From positions 39,346,243 to 39,410,242 of the forward strand of contig OX419761.1 of the NCBI GenBank assembly GCA_948567375.1: DNA of 64,000 bases, read 5' to 3'. Shown one piece after another: positions 12,457 through 24,768 of the stretch (position 1 is the stretch's first letter; each line of letters begins with the position of its first letter). The notes beneath the pieces were generated by a model that was given only the letters and a program-made list of their open reading frames with translations, did no database searches and was not told the DNA's origin. The position numbers were made by a program, and so were the translations under genes. Origin of the DNA: Lunularia cruciata. Lineage: Eukaryota > Streptophyta > Marchantiopsida > Lunulariales > Lunulariaceae.

Positions 12457-13619
12457 ACTTAATAATTGTCAAACTATAGCAATTTGATCAAAAAAACCTG
12501 TCATTTCTATGGAGAAAATTGTCCAAAGAACTTAGATATACAATGATGTAATACTTTAGTGTTACATATTTAACTTCTTGAGCAAAGACTAACCTCTGAA
12601 AAGGATAATTTCTCAATAAAGATGCACCACAAACAAAGAAAATCAAAGTTTTCAAAATTGCTCAAAATAAGACATGAAATTCTAGATAATGATGATTCAA
12701 ACAAAAGGTACCAAATTAGTTCTAAGTGGCAAAGTTTCAATCTTTGGTGTCAAATATATGCTCTTCTCTTCCTTGAAGGCATGTGTTACCAAAGAGCACT
12801 TTCCCCAAAGACTCTATTCTATGTATGCACGTTCTTTGGCTATTGTCAACACCATAGAACTCAAGAGGTCCATTGCATCATTGCTTCCAAAAGTATGTCA
12901 TAAACACCAAGGTTTAAAACAATTGAGGCATTTTAACAACTCTAGTTAGAAAGATTCACCAATGCTTGTGCAACCCAAAGAGTGAGTATCATGCACATCT
13001 TTTTTTGTTTATTTTTTTTCTTATTAATTTCAAATTCTTTTGTAAGAAAGTACTGGTCTATTCTACATTTAGATAGAAAAACCTATAGATAGTGCATTCT
13101 TTGAAGTTGTGACTCCTAAGCCAACAACCCAAATGATAGAGTTTGGGTTGGAGGAACACTTGAAGGTGTAATGTAGGAAACCAACTTGGGACAAAAAGAT
13201 CCTCAAAGGCAAATGGTTTGGGGGAGAAAAACCTCATCCCAAAAATCTCAATATAGGGTGACATTTGGCCTGATAGCACTTCACTTGACAATCAAAACTC
13301 AACCAAATGAGTTCATCCAGTTGCATTACTTTTGGAACCCAACACATGCCAAGCATCAAACACTAATTTGAATGCACCGCCAATACTTTCAAGGATGATT
13401 GTTTCAAATTAAGAAGAGTGGTTTCCATTCTGAGGAGGACTATTGGCCTTTGGCCCATTGCAAAAATTGGAACTTGGACCATTGGGGAAGAATGATCATT
13501 TTCATGTGCAAGCAATACTTGGCATTGAATGCATGACAAGGAACAAGGACAACACAACCAAATTTTGGCTAAAGAATGATTGAAGACTTCACCTATAAAA
13601 CAAAGTGATGAATGAACAT
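12457..13619. other. Unassigned AT-rich DNA
   Basis: Lies between alpha LTR copy 1 and the gag-protease fragment. Short overlapping open frames (12622-12949) show no domain. It may be degraded 5' leader or gag of the plus-strand element, but nothing proves that. Confidence 0.35.
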
Positions 13620-15050
13620 TTCCACTTTTACATTATTAGTGATCAATTAAGCACAATCAATCTTGAATTTGATCCTTGGCTTTATAGTTTTCTAGTATTT
13701 GAAGCCAAACCAACCTTCACTTTTGTCCCTTAGTCTTTGAGAGAATGATGCACATTTTTTCAACCATGAAGAAGGCCTTGAAGCTATCCTTCAAAGCCTA
13801 ATAGGGAATGCTTGGGTGGTGTATTCTAGACAAGATTTAATTTAGAGCAAGCATATAGAATTCTTGCTCTACATTTGGGATGCAACCAATCACAAGATCA
13901 TCCATGAGACAATAAGCCTAAAGGAGAGAATAAGTAAGGACCTGAGAAGGAATCCCATACATTGGAAAGAGGCAGATTGGAGGAATGTCTTTGGTCAAGA
14001 TGTAAGTCTAACAAGAATGATCTCTAAGCTGACATGTCTCCAACAACTTCAATGAGAGAAATTGTTTTGGTTGTAGAGGAAGAGGCCATATCCAAAGGAA
14101 TTGCCCAAACTCCACTTACCATGGAGGAAGGGGTTATGGGGGAACCAATAGAGGGAAAGAGAGAGGTAGTGAAACCCAAGTGGTTCCTAATCCAAACAAA
14201 GGTAAGGAGATAGCATCTATAGATGTGGTTGAGAGCAAGTATGAGAAGGGGGAGTGCTCAAACTCCAAAGGTCTTCATTTGGATCTTTTGGCACAAGAGA
14301 AGAAAAGAGCTTGTTTTGCAAAGGATATGCACTCTTCTCGAGGATTTACTCCTAGCCAAGATACTCCTATGTCTACTAGGAGCACTTGTACAAGCACTTC
14401 AATGCCATCAACAACAAAGACTCCAAGAAAGAAGTTGGAGATGGAGGACTTCTTGATCTCCAAGCAACAATGGAACTATAATGTGTTGGAGGATGTTGGT
14501 AGTCACAAGGCTAACATTATAGTGGGCCAATTGATTGCTTTGAACCCTACCTTGAGAAAGGAGCTTAGAGGTGGTTTGAGTTCTATAAGGAGCAAGAGGA
14601 AGAAGAAGGCAAAAGCTCCAATATCAATGGGGGTGGTAGATGCTAAACCAACACCATGGGAGGCTTGTGAATATGCCTCCAAGATTGATGTGAGAGTGAA
14701 TGGTCACAACATCAAGGATGCATTGGTTGATAGAGGATAAGAAGTGAATGCCATGTCAAAAAGGTGAAGAAGTTGGGTATGATACCCTCAAGACCTTCAA
14801 CATTTGCGTGAGCATGGCAAACAAGAAACAAGTTTGACCAATAAGAGTGATGGATAAAGTGGTAGTTTCAATTATGAGAGTTCAAAATCTCATGACTTCC
14901 AAGTCTTGAAGGATTCAAGCTATGATTTACTTCTTAGGAGGCCATGGTTGAGACAACATGCATAACTGATCAATGGCACAAAGGGTACTTGAGGATTGGG
15001 CCATCAAACCATAGAGTTACAGTTCCTATGACTAACACCACCAACACTTC
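13620..15050 (+). pseudogene. gag-protease fragment of a Ty3-type element
   Basis: Plus strand, opposite to the flanking alpha LTRs. Gag helices appear at about 13745-13850 (HFFNHEEGLEAILQSLIGNA) and 13864-14055. A perfect zinc knuckle CFGCRGRGHIQRNC (CX2CX4HX4C) is encoded at 14063-14104, in frame with an open stretch to 14740. That stretch ends in a protease: KIDVRVNGHNIKDALVDRG, where D-R-G stands for D-S-G, then a stop, EVNAMSK, and further on LLRRPWLRQ. No RT follows; it breaks off near 15050 at a copia-LTR-like fragment and an AT microsatellite. Confidence 0.78.
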
Positions 15051-15079
15051 ACATTCAGATACACCATCTTCTGATTATT

Positions 15080-15151
15080 GGGAATCATATTTCTCTCTTG
15101 TTTTCTCGTGCACCCTTCAATTAGTTGTACACTCAAACTTCTTGAGAGGTC

Positions 15152-15201
<50 letters not shown>

Positions 15202-15229
15202 TAAAATAACCTTTATTCTATATATTGTA
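15080..15229. repeat. Copia LTR-like fragment with (AT)n microsatellite
   Basis: 15085-15145 (CTCTTGTTTTCTC, then CAATTAGTT and ACTCAAA) matches 27325-27385 in the 5' LTR of the copia element. It is followed by about 21 AT dinucleotides (15155-15197), broken only at the end. The repeat may mark an old 3' truncation. Confidence 0.6.
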
Positions 15230-18200
15230 TGATAACCTAGAGTATATTAATGGTATAATCGATAATAAATATCGGGCACACAAGGATACTAGTTAAACAT
15301 GACTAGAAATGAGGGTAAAGGGTCACAATATCACATCACATGTGTTCTATTTTTACTTGTTTAACCTCTTGGATAGAAACCACGCCAGAAGAGGGTAAAG
15401 ATACTATATGACACCTTACCAAAAGAGAAATTAACAACCACTCTCACAAAAGATCTAATCTAACAAGTTCTTGATAGTTGTGGTTTATTTCATGCCAAAG
15501 GTCTCTTATCCTTAAGAGCCTTTGTCTTACCCCCAAAGCTAGTCCCTCCTAGTAGCTTTATTTCACCCCCAAGTCAGCTTTTAGGCCAGAGTCAGTTTTT
15601 AGTCCAAAGGTTCTTTCACCCTGATACCATTGCTGAGTGCATGTATCCCTTCCCAAAAATGCAATCCCAATGAAATCCAAAATTGATTTTTTACTTGGCT
15701 TCTTTATTCAGTGCTACTCTCCAAGCTCTCCAATTGGTCTGAGAACCATTCCTTTCATTAACTCACTTGTTCAAAATGTCAAGGCTAACTTCTTTGATAA
15801 TGTAAAAATTTCTTGAGCATGTACTCAAGTATTCATTCACACTGAATGTTAAGGGTAACTTCCTAGATACATTACAAATTTCCTAAACAAATACTCAGAT
15901 ACACACTCATATTGCAAGATTCATCATCCCTACTCAACCAAGTAAAAAATCAACAATGTAAGCAAAAGCATTCCAATACAAAGATATCTTTACACTAAAT
16001 ACTTCAATTATGAAGAAGTGTACATAGTTTCCTTGGGTCACAACCCATATATACAATGTTTTCTCTTGAGATGAAGATGATCAATGGCTAAGAGTGTTGG
16101 AAATCTTCTAATTACACCTACTCCACTTACCACTTATCTTACCTATTGATCTTATTCTAAGCACAATTAAGAAGTGACTGCACAATTGCCACCAATCACA
16201 ACTACTACTTGTTGTTAACTCTATGTATAATTATAATTTTGAAAACTTCAGCTGCAAAATTGTTGTGTAGTCCATAAAGAATGTTAGGCCAAAGGTCTTC
16301 CAGGACAAAGATGATGACTAGGCTGAAGTGGTGTTCCATACTTTAACAGATTTCTACCTATTTCCTTCCGACTAGAATCTGCCCTAAAATCTACTTCAAG
16401 GAACTACCTTCACCCTTACAAACCTTAATTAACAATTCTACATGATCCTAATACTCTACAATGTCCTTCAGCAATGCCTTCATGGATTCCTTGAACTTCT
16501 TCAAGGTGTGCTCAAGTAACTTATTGGCCAGCTATTGTAGGCACTTCTCCATGTACACCTTTCCCATGAGAGCATGCGCCTAAAATCTTAAGTCCACAGC
16601 CTTCAATTTGTGCAAGGAGGCCTCCATTACCTCCTTCACAATTTCTTCAAGATGGTCTTGTGCCGTCTCCATCCTTACCAAAATCACATTCTTCTCCAGT
16701 TGAATTGAATCCAACTCTCTTCCATCTCAACCACAATATTTTCTTGAATGGTTGCTTGATCTTTCTTGTGTTTTTCTTCCTTTTTCTTGATACTTTCCAT
16801 GAGCTTCTTCACCTACACATTGGCCGCTTGCAACTCCTCCTGATGATAAAAGTTTGCTGCTAAGAGTGCCACCTTCACCTTTTCTACTTCTCCCTTAAAT
16901 GCATCAATTTCTTCTGCCTAGGCCTTCTTTTTCTCCTCAAATTGAGTTCATTGACATGCTTCTTTGTCCGTGGACTCAATAGCTTCTTGCCTCACTGTTC
17001 TTTCTTCTTGGATTTTCTTCTCCAAAGCTGCTCCTTCTTCATAAAGTTTGGCCGCCTCTTGCATCAAATTGTTACTTTTGTTTTTTGTTTACCTTTACCT
17101 ATCTCTAAATATTAAGCACAAACTTTTACCAATTCATCTTGTGCCTTCATCTTCTCTTACATTACTTCTTTTGCAACTTGATAAAGAAGGTTGATGGGTA
17201 TGACATAATCCATATTGGCTCCATGGGATTACTCATATGTGGGAAGGAGCTGCTCCTACAACTCCAGAGCTATACCAACCTTGTACACCACTAATTGGTA
17301 GAAGAGCACTACCACAACCAATCTGGTTTTCCTTCTACTTGAGCTCACCTCCCTTACCTTTCTGCAAAAGCCAAAGGTCCACTCTACTCCTTCTTGATCT
17401 CAATGAAGATATTGGATTCTTTTGCTTAGATACCTTTTCCATTGTTGTTGGTACCTCTGTCCTAGATAACCCTTCTTCTTGCTAGTCTTCTTTGGCATGA
17501 TGTCCACCTTCAGCTTGATGTCCTTCCATGTCTTGGCAAGAGCTTGCATCTTCCACCTCAAGTACTTCTTCTACACAAAGAACTCATTTTTCCTTTAGTT
17601 TTGCTTCTCCTATGGTGGAAACAAAGGAGATCTCATTATCTCCAGGCCTTTTGCTACATTCTTCTTGGAAATAGAAGGTTTGGATTCTCCATCATATCTT
17701 CCAAGAGTGTGCATTTGTTCTTCTGCCTGAAAATTTTCCTTTGTTCTTGGAGGGGATGGATCAAGGTAGATTATACTTCTCTATCTTGGTCCTCAACCCA
17801 TCTTTGTCAAAGAAATCACAATCCTCAAGATCAACTTTTTGTTGGCTATAAGGGTAGGATCTGGTTGGATCTAGTGCCGGCTTCATCCCAAACTTCCTCT
17901 TCTTCTTCTTCTTCTTCCTCCACTTCTTCTATGAGGATCATGCTCATCCTCTTGGTAGCCTTTGCCTTTGGCCTAGAAGAAGTCACTGGTCATTTCCTGA
18001 TTATTGGCTTTGTGATGATCTTCTATTGCCTTTGCTTTTTGGAGCCCAAAGTATTATATGCTTCTTTCAGTTCCATTTATTTCCCTTTGCAGTAAAATTC
18101 TATGTCAGCCTCAGCATACTTTGCACCATTAGTGCTTGTTCTTTGGGCTTGTTGAAATTCCTACAAGAAAGAAGTGGCCAAGATACTTCTTTTTTTCTTG

Positions 18201-19541
18201 TCAAAAAATCCACCCCCAAGTAGAAATGGATGACAAAGAGAGACATCAAAGTCACTCCTTCCTCATTCATTGTTCCCACAATTTTTCTTACCCTTGCCCA
18301 AAAAATAGCTGCCCAAAGAAGATTGCATAACTATTGTTCAGGTTAATTGTTCATTTAGATTTGAACAACTTTGTGATTGACTCTACCAAGATCCTCTTGT
18401 TGTATCTTTGATACTTGGAATAGACCAACAATTGTTGGTCTTTTTGTCTTGGAAAGTGGCCTTGAACTTGGCTTCAATAGTCAAGTCAAGACAAGTCCAA
18501 GTACTATCTAGAGTAATGATGTCTAGGGGAGAATTTCTAGGCCACATCACTCTCCACCAATGCTCTTTGGTCCATGTAAAGAGTTTCTCAATCCTTGGAT
18601 TGTGATTATCCCTAATTTCATACAGGATTTCATATAAGATTGCATGATCACTCAATTCCCAATTCCACAACAAGAACTCTAACTTCTTGCTACAAGCTAA
18701 CTCTTGCCTACAATACAATCCACACTTAACTATTCATGGGGCCTTGATTATATATTCAGACACCTTCTCATCCTCCTTGGTTCATTAGAGGCAGCTACTT
18801 CTTTTCCCTTTGATCCTCTCATCATTCTTACTTTTTGCTCACTTCCCAATCTTCCTCATACAAGCTTACCCTCTCACAATTCAAATTTCTAAGTGAAGAA
18901 ACTTCTTGCCAAGGGTGAGGAAATCTTAATAGGTCTTGCTCTAGTTGATTCTGCAAAAAGTGAAAAGGATCAAAGTCCCATGTGGATATTTATGGTGACG
19001 GCCTAATCATTATAAACCATTGGTAAGCGTGCCCTTGGATGAGCAGTTGTTACTTGCACATATGAGTGGTGGGTACAATCAAATGGTCATCAATTGTAGT
19101 TCTTGATCTATCAATACTATATTTACTCATGAATTTTGAGGCCAAGGGACTTCAAGTCCAAATTGCTTTTATAGCCAAAGGTCATCCCAAGGCAAAGGTC
19201 TCTTTTTAGGACAAAGATCTCCTAAGGCAAATAAATTTCTTGTTTGATAGTCTTCTTTATCAAAGAGCTATGCTTTGTGCCCTTTATCTAGATCTACTAC
19301 TACTAATTTCTTCCATAGCTCATTCTCTCTACATCATCTCTCCCTTTGAAGGTGCAGTTCTCTTGGAGTGGAAGGTAAGCAAACATAAACCTCCCATCTT
19401 CCTTGCTAATTGACTATTTCTATAGTCTTCTTGGTTAAACTTTGAAAGTGTACAAAAGAAAAAGGTGTACTTTAGAAAGAAGTGAGGTGTCACATAGTCA
19501 TTGAAGGGTTCTAAGTTAGCTTTGTACAAATTCTTTTACAA
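15230..19541 (-). repeat. Long LTR, alpha family, copy 2 (about 4.3 kb)
   Basis: Uninterrupted relative of 6057-12456. The low end TGATAACC corresponds to the TGACAACC terminus, and the high end shares ACAAATnCTTnTTACA with copy 1. Shared landmarks include the ATCAATTGTAGTTCTTGATCTATCA block (copy 1 near 11955, here near 19090) and the KLEFLLWNWELSDH coding block. Near its low end, GATACTAGT followed by GTCACAATnTCACAT resembles the Tat-like LTR at 51900, so alpha and Tat-like LTRs are related. No clear target duplication. Confidence 0.72.
16600..18718 (-). pseudogene. LTR-borne coiled-coil protein in alpha copy 2
   Basis: Frame 18383-18718 is open: KLEFLLWNWELSDHAILYEI, then FTWTKEHWWRVMWPRNSPLD, then TWTCLDLTIEAKFKATFQDK. 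At about 18335-18215 the minus strand gives NLLWAAIFWARVRKIVGTMN and FVIHFYLGVDFL, aligning with the Tat-like LTR protein (FATHFYFRLNLL). A serine/acidic low-complexity linker (about 17895-17940) is followed by coiled coil at about 17060-16860: AAKLYEEGAALEKKIQEER and AEEIDAFKGEVEKV. Multiple stops. Not recognised as a known family. Confidence 0.55.
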
Positions 19542-20083
19542 ATAGGATGGATAATAAGAAACTAGAATTGGCAAAAGAAATTGGTTGGAGATTTTTAGGA
19601 TCTCCTCTTAAAGTCATTACAATTCATAAGGACAAATCACTCCAAAAATTTTATAAATTTATAAAATTTTCTTCATGCAAGGAATAGTGATGATTGACCA
19701 ATTTATTCTTAAGATGTATCCAAGTTGTACATACCTCTCTAGATTTCTAGATTGTATCTTCTCACAAATGAACAAATGAAGTGCAATTGTACCTCTTGTG
19801 ATTTGTTTGAGCAGGATGAACTTGATTTTAGCTATATAATTCAGGTTATTTGAGAGATAATAGTAACTTCTGCTTATCTCTCCTAAACCCTTCAAGGCTT
19901 AGCAATCAAACAATTTTCTGAAGTGCATTACAAAACCAATGAAGAGAGTAAAGATACTTGTTGTTTTTCCTTGTCCCAATACATATGGCAAATATAAAAA
20001 GAAAAGCATGATCTAGACTTCCTATCCACTTGATCTCCAATCCAATCAGCATATATGAAATGTGATAAAGTCTCATGAGCTTT

Positions 20084-20245
20084 TGAGAAAATATAACGTT
20101 ATGCTATATAGTATTCTTGAGATACTTGAGTTCTTTATTCTTGCCTTCAAATGTAGAGTTCTTAGAGAAAATTTGACACTATGTTATGTAGTATCCTTGA
20201 GATACTTGAGTTCTTCTTTTAGCCCTCAAATGGCTATTTCTTAGA
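20084..20245. repeat. 80-bp tandem duplication
   Basis: The block TTGAGATACTTGAGTTCTT occurs at 20118 and 20198, with flanks conserved over about 80 bp each. Confidence 0.75.
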
Positions 20246-20399
20246 TCCCTTAGATGTTGACTAAGTTCACTAGTAGAATGAGCCTTCTATAATGTATCTT
20301 ATCCACTTCTTTATCCCTAGTACCTTATTTCTATTCCGTAGCTAGCACAATATGTATAAGTTTGCACCACTTTATTTTATACTCCTTGATATATATTAA

Positions 20400-20740
20400 G
20401 TGTACTTCTCATGTACATACTGAAAAAATTTTCATTTTGAATTGAATGTATATATTAGGTCTTAAATTTATCATATCAACTTTAGAGGTAAATTGGGACT
20501 TCACATTTATCACATTTTCTTCATTACTTTGTAAGAGGACAAGATCATTCACGTAAATTTAATGGTTTATTTTTCCAACCTCAATAACAAGAATATAGAT
20601 TTGGAACACCCATTTTAGCCTTGAAACTTTTCTTTGCCAAGAAGGTATCAATTTTTATGAAACAAAGCTCAAGGAGCTTGCTCCAATCTACAAAGTGCTT
20701 TTTAAGCTTATAGACCAGCTCTCTCTTTGCTTATAGCTCA
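20400..20740 (-). pseudogene. Copia reverse transcriptase remnant
   Basis: LVYKLKK and, one frame over, KALCRLEQAP-stop-ALFHKN match the copia block V-Y-K-L-x-K-A-L-Y-G-L-x-Q-A-P. The catalytic YVDD is YVND (IYVNDLVLL, about 20557-20525), followed by NVKSQFTSKVDM. One frameshift and several stops. Confidence 0.8.
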
Positions 20741-21411
20741 ATCCTTTGAGATAAAAAATATTGAACTCTCCTTAGACATAATCATTCAAAGAGTCATTTT
20801 CTATCTTGTTATCAACCCTTCTACTTGTGAGTCTTAGCACACAACAAATGATGGTTTGGTGGAATTCATCTCAATAACTTTAATGGAAGTCTTGTCACAG
20901 TCTTCACATTTTATTTTAAGAGGCCTTTTATAATAATTAATTCTTTATACTTCTACACCAAGCTATCAAGTAGATGATTTTCTTGACCACATACTTGGTA
21001 CAAACCACTTTCTTTTAAGGAGTTAAAGAAGAGAGATTTGGTGTCTTTTTCTTTTTAGTGTAGTGTACTCTTCCTTCTTTCTATTAGATAAATTTTTATA
21101 TCGTTTGAGATTTCTCATATCTATTTCCTCAACAATCCATAGATTAGGACATGATATATTAGGAAGTCAAGATGGATTTTTTTTTACATAAAATGAATAT
21201 TGAAGTATAGATTCTTGTACAAAAGCCTTTTCTAGAATAGACACATTTGGTTTTTGGATAAACTACTTTTAGGTTGAAGAGACTCAAATTAACTACTTGA
21301 TGTGAGAGGAAGAATCCCTATTTAAGATTTGACAAGTGATCCTACTTGATGTCATTAAGATCAAATCTTTATTCATAGGTAATCTTGTTGTTTGGATTTG
21401 ACACCTTATAT

Positions 21412-22200
21412 TGTAACATTCACTGGTTCATGAATGCTCTATTGGGATATTAAGTTTGGTATTGCAAGTAATTGAAAGAATTACTTGTATGGAGTTTAAC
21501 CAAGATCCCAAACTAACCATGATAAATTAGATTTAGTCACAACCAAGATAGATTTGTCTCTATTTTAGAGAAGTTTGAAAGATTGAGCATCATTATTTTG
21601 GATTCTAGTGTATTGATATTGAATTTTTCTAGATATTTGGCTTTGAGGAAAGAATTGAGAACTCTTGAGTCCACAAGCCTTTTTACTAAAAAAAATTCTA
21701 TAGTTAAGGATAGTGCATGTGAAGGAGTCATTGACTCAATGTTGGGTCAAGATAAAACCACATGCTTATAGGGATTATTCTCATGAGTTTGGACACTCCT
21801 TTAGACTTTGGACCGTAGATGAATTTTAGCCTAGTAATCTAAGTTACTCTATTGATTAGTACCTTTTGTATGTAAGTATTTAAAAATATATAAGCAAGGG
21901 ATGACAATGTACTAATCATCCTTTCATTTGCAACTATCTCTCTATCATTGAACTCTCTAGTGAGTGATGGCTTAAGTCTTGGAGGTGCCTTGGAGGATTG
22001 TCATGGAGTTTGGTTCCACATCTTCTTAGTCTATAATATCCTACCTTGATAGCTATTAGGTGTTCATTTTGATTCCAAGATTAGTTCCACACTTTCTTTG
22101 TCCATTGTATTCTCACTTGGACTTGGTTCCTTGCCTTCTTAGTCCATGGTGTCTTACCTTGATAGCTATTAGGGGTTCATCCTGATTTAAAGATAAGAAG
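21412..22200 (+). repeat. Possible LTR fragment with TATA box and 113-bp duplication
   Basis: A TATA box (AAATATATAAGCAAGGG, 21887-21893) and a repeated block TACCTTGATAGCTATTAGG (at 22042 and 22155) lie in the poorly conserved middle of the copia remnant. A start at TGTAACATTCAC (21412) is possible, but no matching end or target duplication was found. Confidence 0.3.
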
Positions 22201-24768
22201 GCTCACAAGTACCTAGTGATTTTATGTCAAACAATCAATAGCTAAAGAATAATCTCAATTTTTATTTTTATAAATATACACATATACCTTCAACCAAAAA
22301 CTATAAGAGGATAAAATCATGTTTATTACTTGGCCTAGAAAAAGCTTCCTCAAGACTTATACCTTGATCACTTGATAAGAGCATGATTGTAGAAAGTATG
22401 TTTATCTATAAATTTAGCTCAAGAACTTTGAGGCAGATCTACATCCTTGAAATAATACCAAGTTATTTCTACTAACACTTTATTCTTTGTCTTTATAATT
22501 CTACTTTTTTATCATTGTAAAGAGGAATCAATTAGGTATATTTTTGTGTTATCCTTGTTGGCCCAAGGTTCTCTTTTAGCAAAATATTCTTCATGTAAAT
22601 CTCTTTGCTCTTGTAGAAAGCATCAACAATCTTATATAAAAAAAAATGCATCCTTCTTTGTTACTTCTCACCACATACTCTAGTCCTAATTTAAAAAATT
22701 ATTATTGATATATATATATACAGAAAGGCTTTTCTCTCTTATGACCAAAAAACCCATATTTTCTTGAAAATTTTATCACAATACATAAGCAATAAGATTT
22801 CCTCCTAGTGAAATTGGATGGGTTTATTTTCAATATCCATGTATTAGAGGACAAGTACTTCTTTGTTTCTCCTTTTGATCTTGAGAAACTTACTCCTTAC
22901 TAACTTCCAAAGCACATAAATCTCACGTATTGATTAACTTGAATTAGAGGAACTTTGATAGATTATATAATCTTATTAATAGTCAAAATCTTGATGTGAA
23001 TAAAGTGTCCAAGAATTTTGCACCATAATATTTTTTATTTAACTATTTTCAAACAAAAATATATATCCTTCTAGATAGATAATAACTTGAACTGAATCAA
23101 GTATCCAAGTGTTTTGTATTATAATATTTTATCTTCAATAATTTTACACAAAGTTTAATATTTGGATCACATCTTGATAATGCAATTTGTGGATACTGTC
23201 AAATTTATCAATATCAGCCTAGACCTTTCCAATTTTTTTGTAATATTTTAATTGCTTGCATGGAAACAAATACTATGGTTGTCAAAGCTTTAAAATCCAA
23301 TCCTCAATAGGTCATTAATCACATAAGGTTAAAATCTATTTCTCAATTTTCCATATCTCACCATATAATTTGGTGAGAACTAGACATGAATATCACTATC
23401 ATCTTAGCTTTTTAGCCCCCATCATCTCAAAATTTGATTTAATATGGTTTGAAGCAATAGAATCTATGCATTTTGGTCCTTGAGCTACAATGGTACATAA
23501 TATCAAGCTATAACGGTGTACAATATTATGGAAAGAACCCAGTCTTGTATAATGTTTAGGCTCAATTTACTCTAAGTCTATTTTGTAAATCCTTTCAGGA
23601 GCTTCTCCTGGTTATCTTAACGTCTTTAATCATTCTTGAGTGTGATATCCAGGTTGGTCACAATATTACCGATGTATATCTTTTATCATTACTTAAGTTT
23701 CAATTTCTTGGTTTATTTTGTTTTATTCTTGGTTGTTAAATAGTTTCTTAAGTTCTACTTGTCTCCTTTCTTGAAGTGTTATTTTATCCTGATCTCTTCT
23801 TAAACTACTAAGCTATCAAGTTATGCAAGTAAATTTCTCTTCTAAGTTTGACTCAAGCTTCATATGTAGATAGATTTATCACCCTCAAAGAATGTATGTA
23901 TTGATTCAACCTCTTCCAAAATACTATCAAGAGTCTTGATATCCTACAATAATGTCTTCAAGTACATGAAATATTTCTCCATCTTAATGTTAACACTTTT
24001 TCTTTGGAGCAATAAGTTTATTTGGTAAGTACTCAAATCTTTCATATGTTTGCAACTTCATGATTTTTCTTGAAGATATCCCAAGTTTCTTTGGAAATGT
24101 AATAGAATTATTTTATCAACTCACAATCTTTGACTATTTTCTTTATTAAAAATATCCTTGTTGATCTATACTACACAAATATTCCTTTTGATCTCCAAAA
24201 GTGAGATCTTTGAGTATCTCTTCACTGACTTCCACAAATCAGTCCTTGAAAAGATATCTCTTCTTTCACCTTCCATATCTAAAAGTTAGTGGTATCTAAC
24301 TTATAAGAATTCAAAAGAAGTTATGACCTCCCCATACCAAACCATAGGGATGTTGAGAAAATTGAACTTAATTGAACATTTTGAAACTTTCTGATTGTGT
24401 GCTTTGATGAAAAAAATATTTATAGTACCATAAAGAAGGCAAAGTATAAAAATGTGATGTCAAAATCCCTAAATTCAGTTTTTATGATCCTCACAATTCA
24501 ATCCTAATATGTACAAGAAATATAAACTATTTTCTTCCAAATAACAACAATTCTAAAAATTATAAGAAAACTATAAAGCTAAAGTAAATTCCTTTGGTTT
24601 CATTAGCAACAAAGTTTCAATTGTATTATCCATCATCTAAAAAGGAATCTAAAAATCTAAAATCCAAATTTTTTTATTCTTATTTCCTAATATAACTCAT
24701 AGGTGAGATCTTCTCTACCGAAACACCTATAGACACTCTTTGTTCCTCTACTCCCATGGAATCTACTA

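Noticed and set aside
17544..18095. 183-codon plus-strand frame with poly-Ser and a hydrophobic end
   Set aside because: Antisense to the low-complexity acidic linker of alpha copy 2. Copy 1 supports the minus-strand reading.
6057..19541. Alpha copies 1 and 2 as the 5' and 3' LTRs of one element
   Set aside because: They are too divergent, the DNA between them holds a gag-protease in the opposite orientation, and no PBS or PPT adjoins either one.
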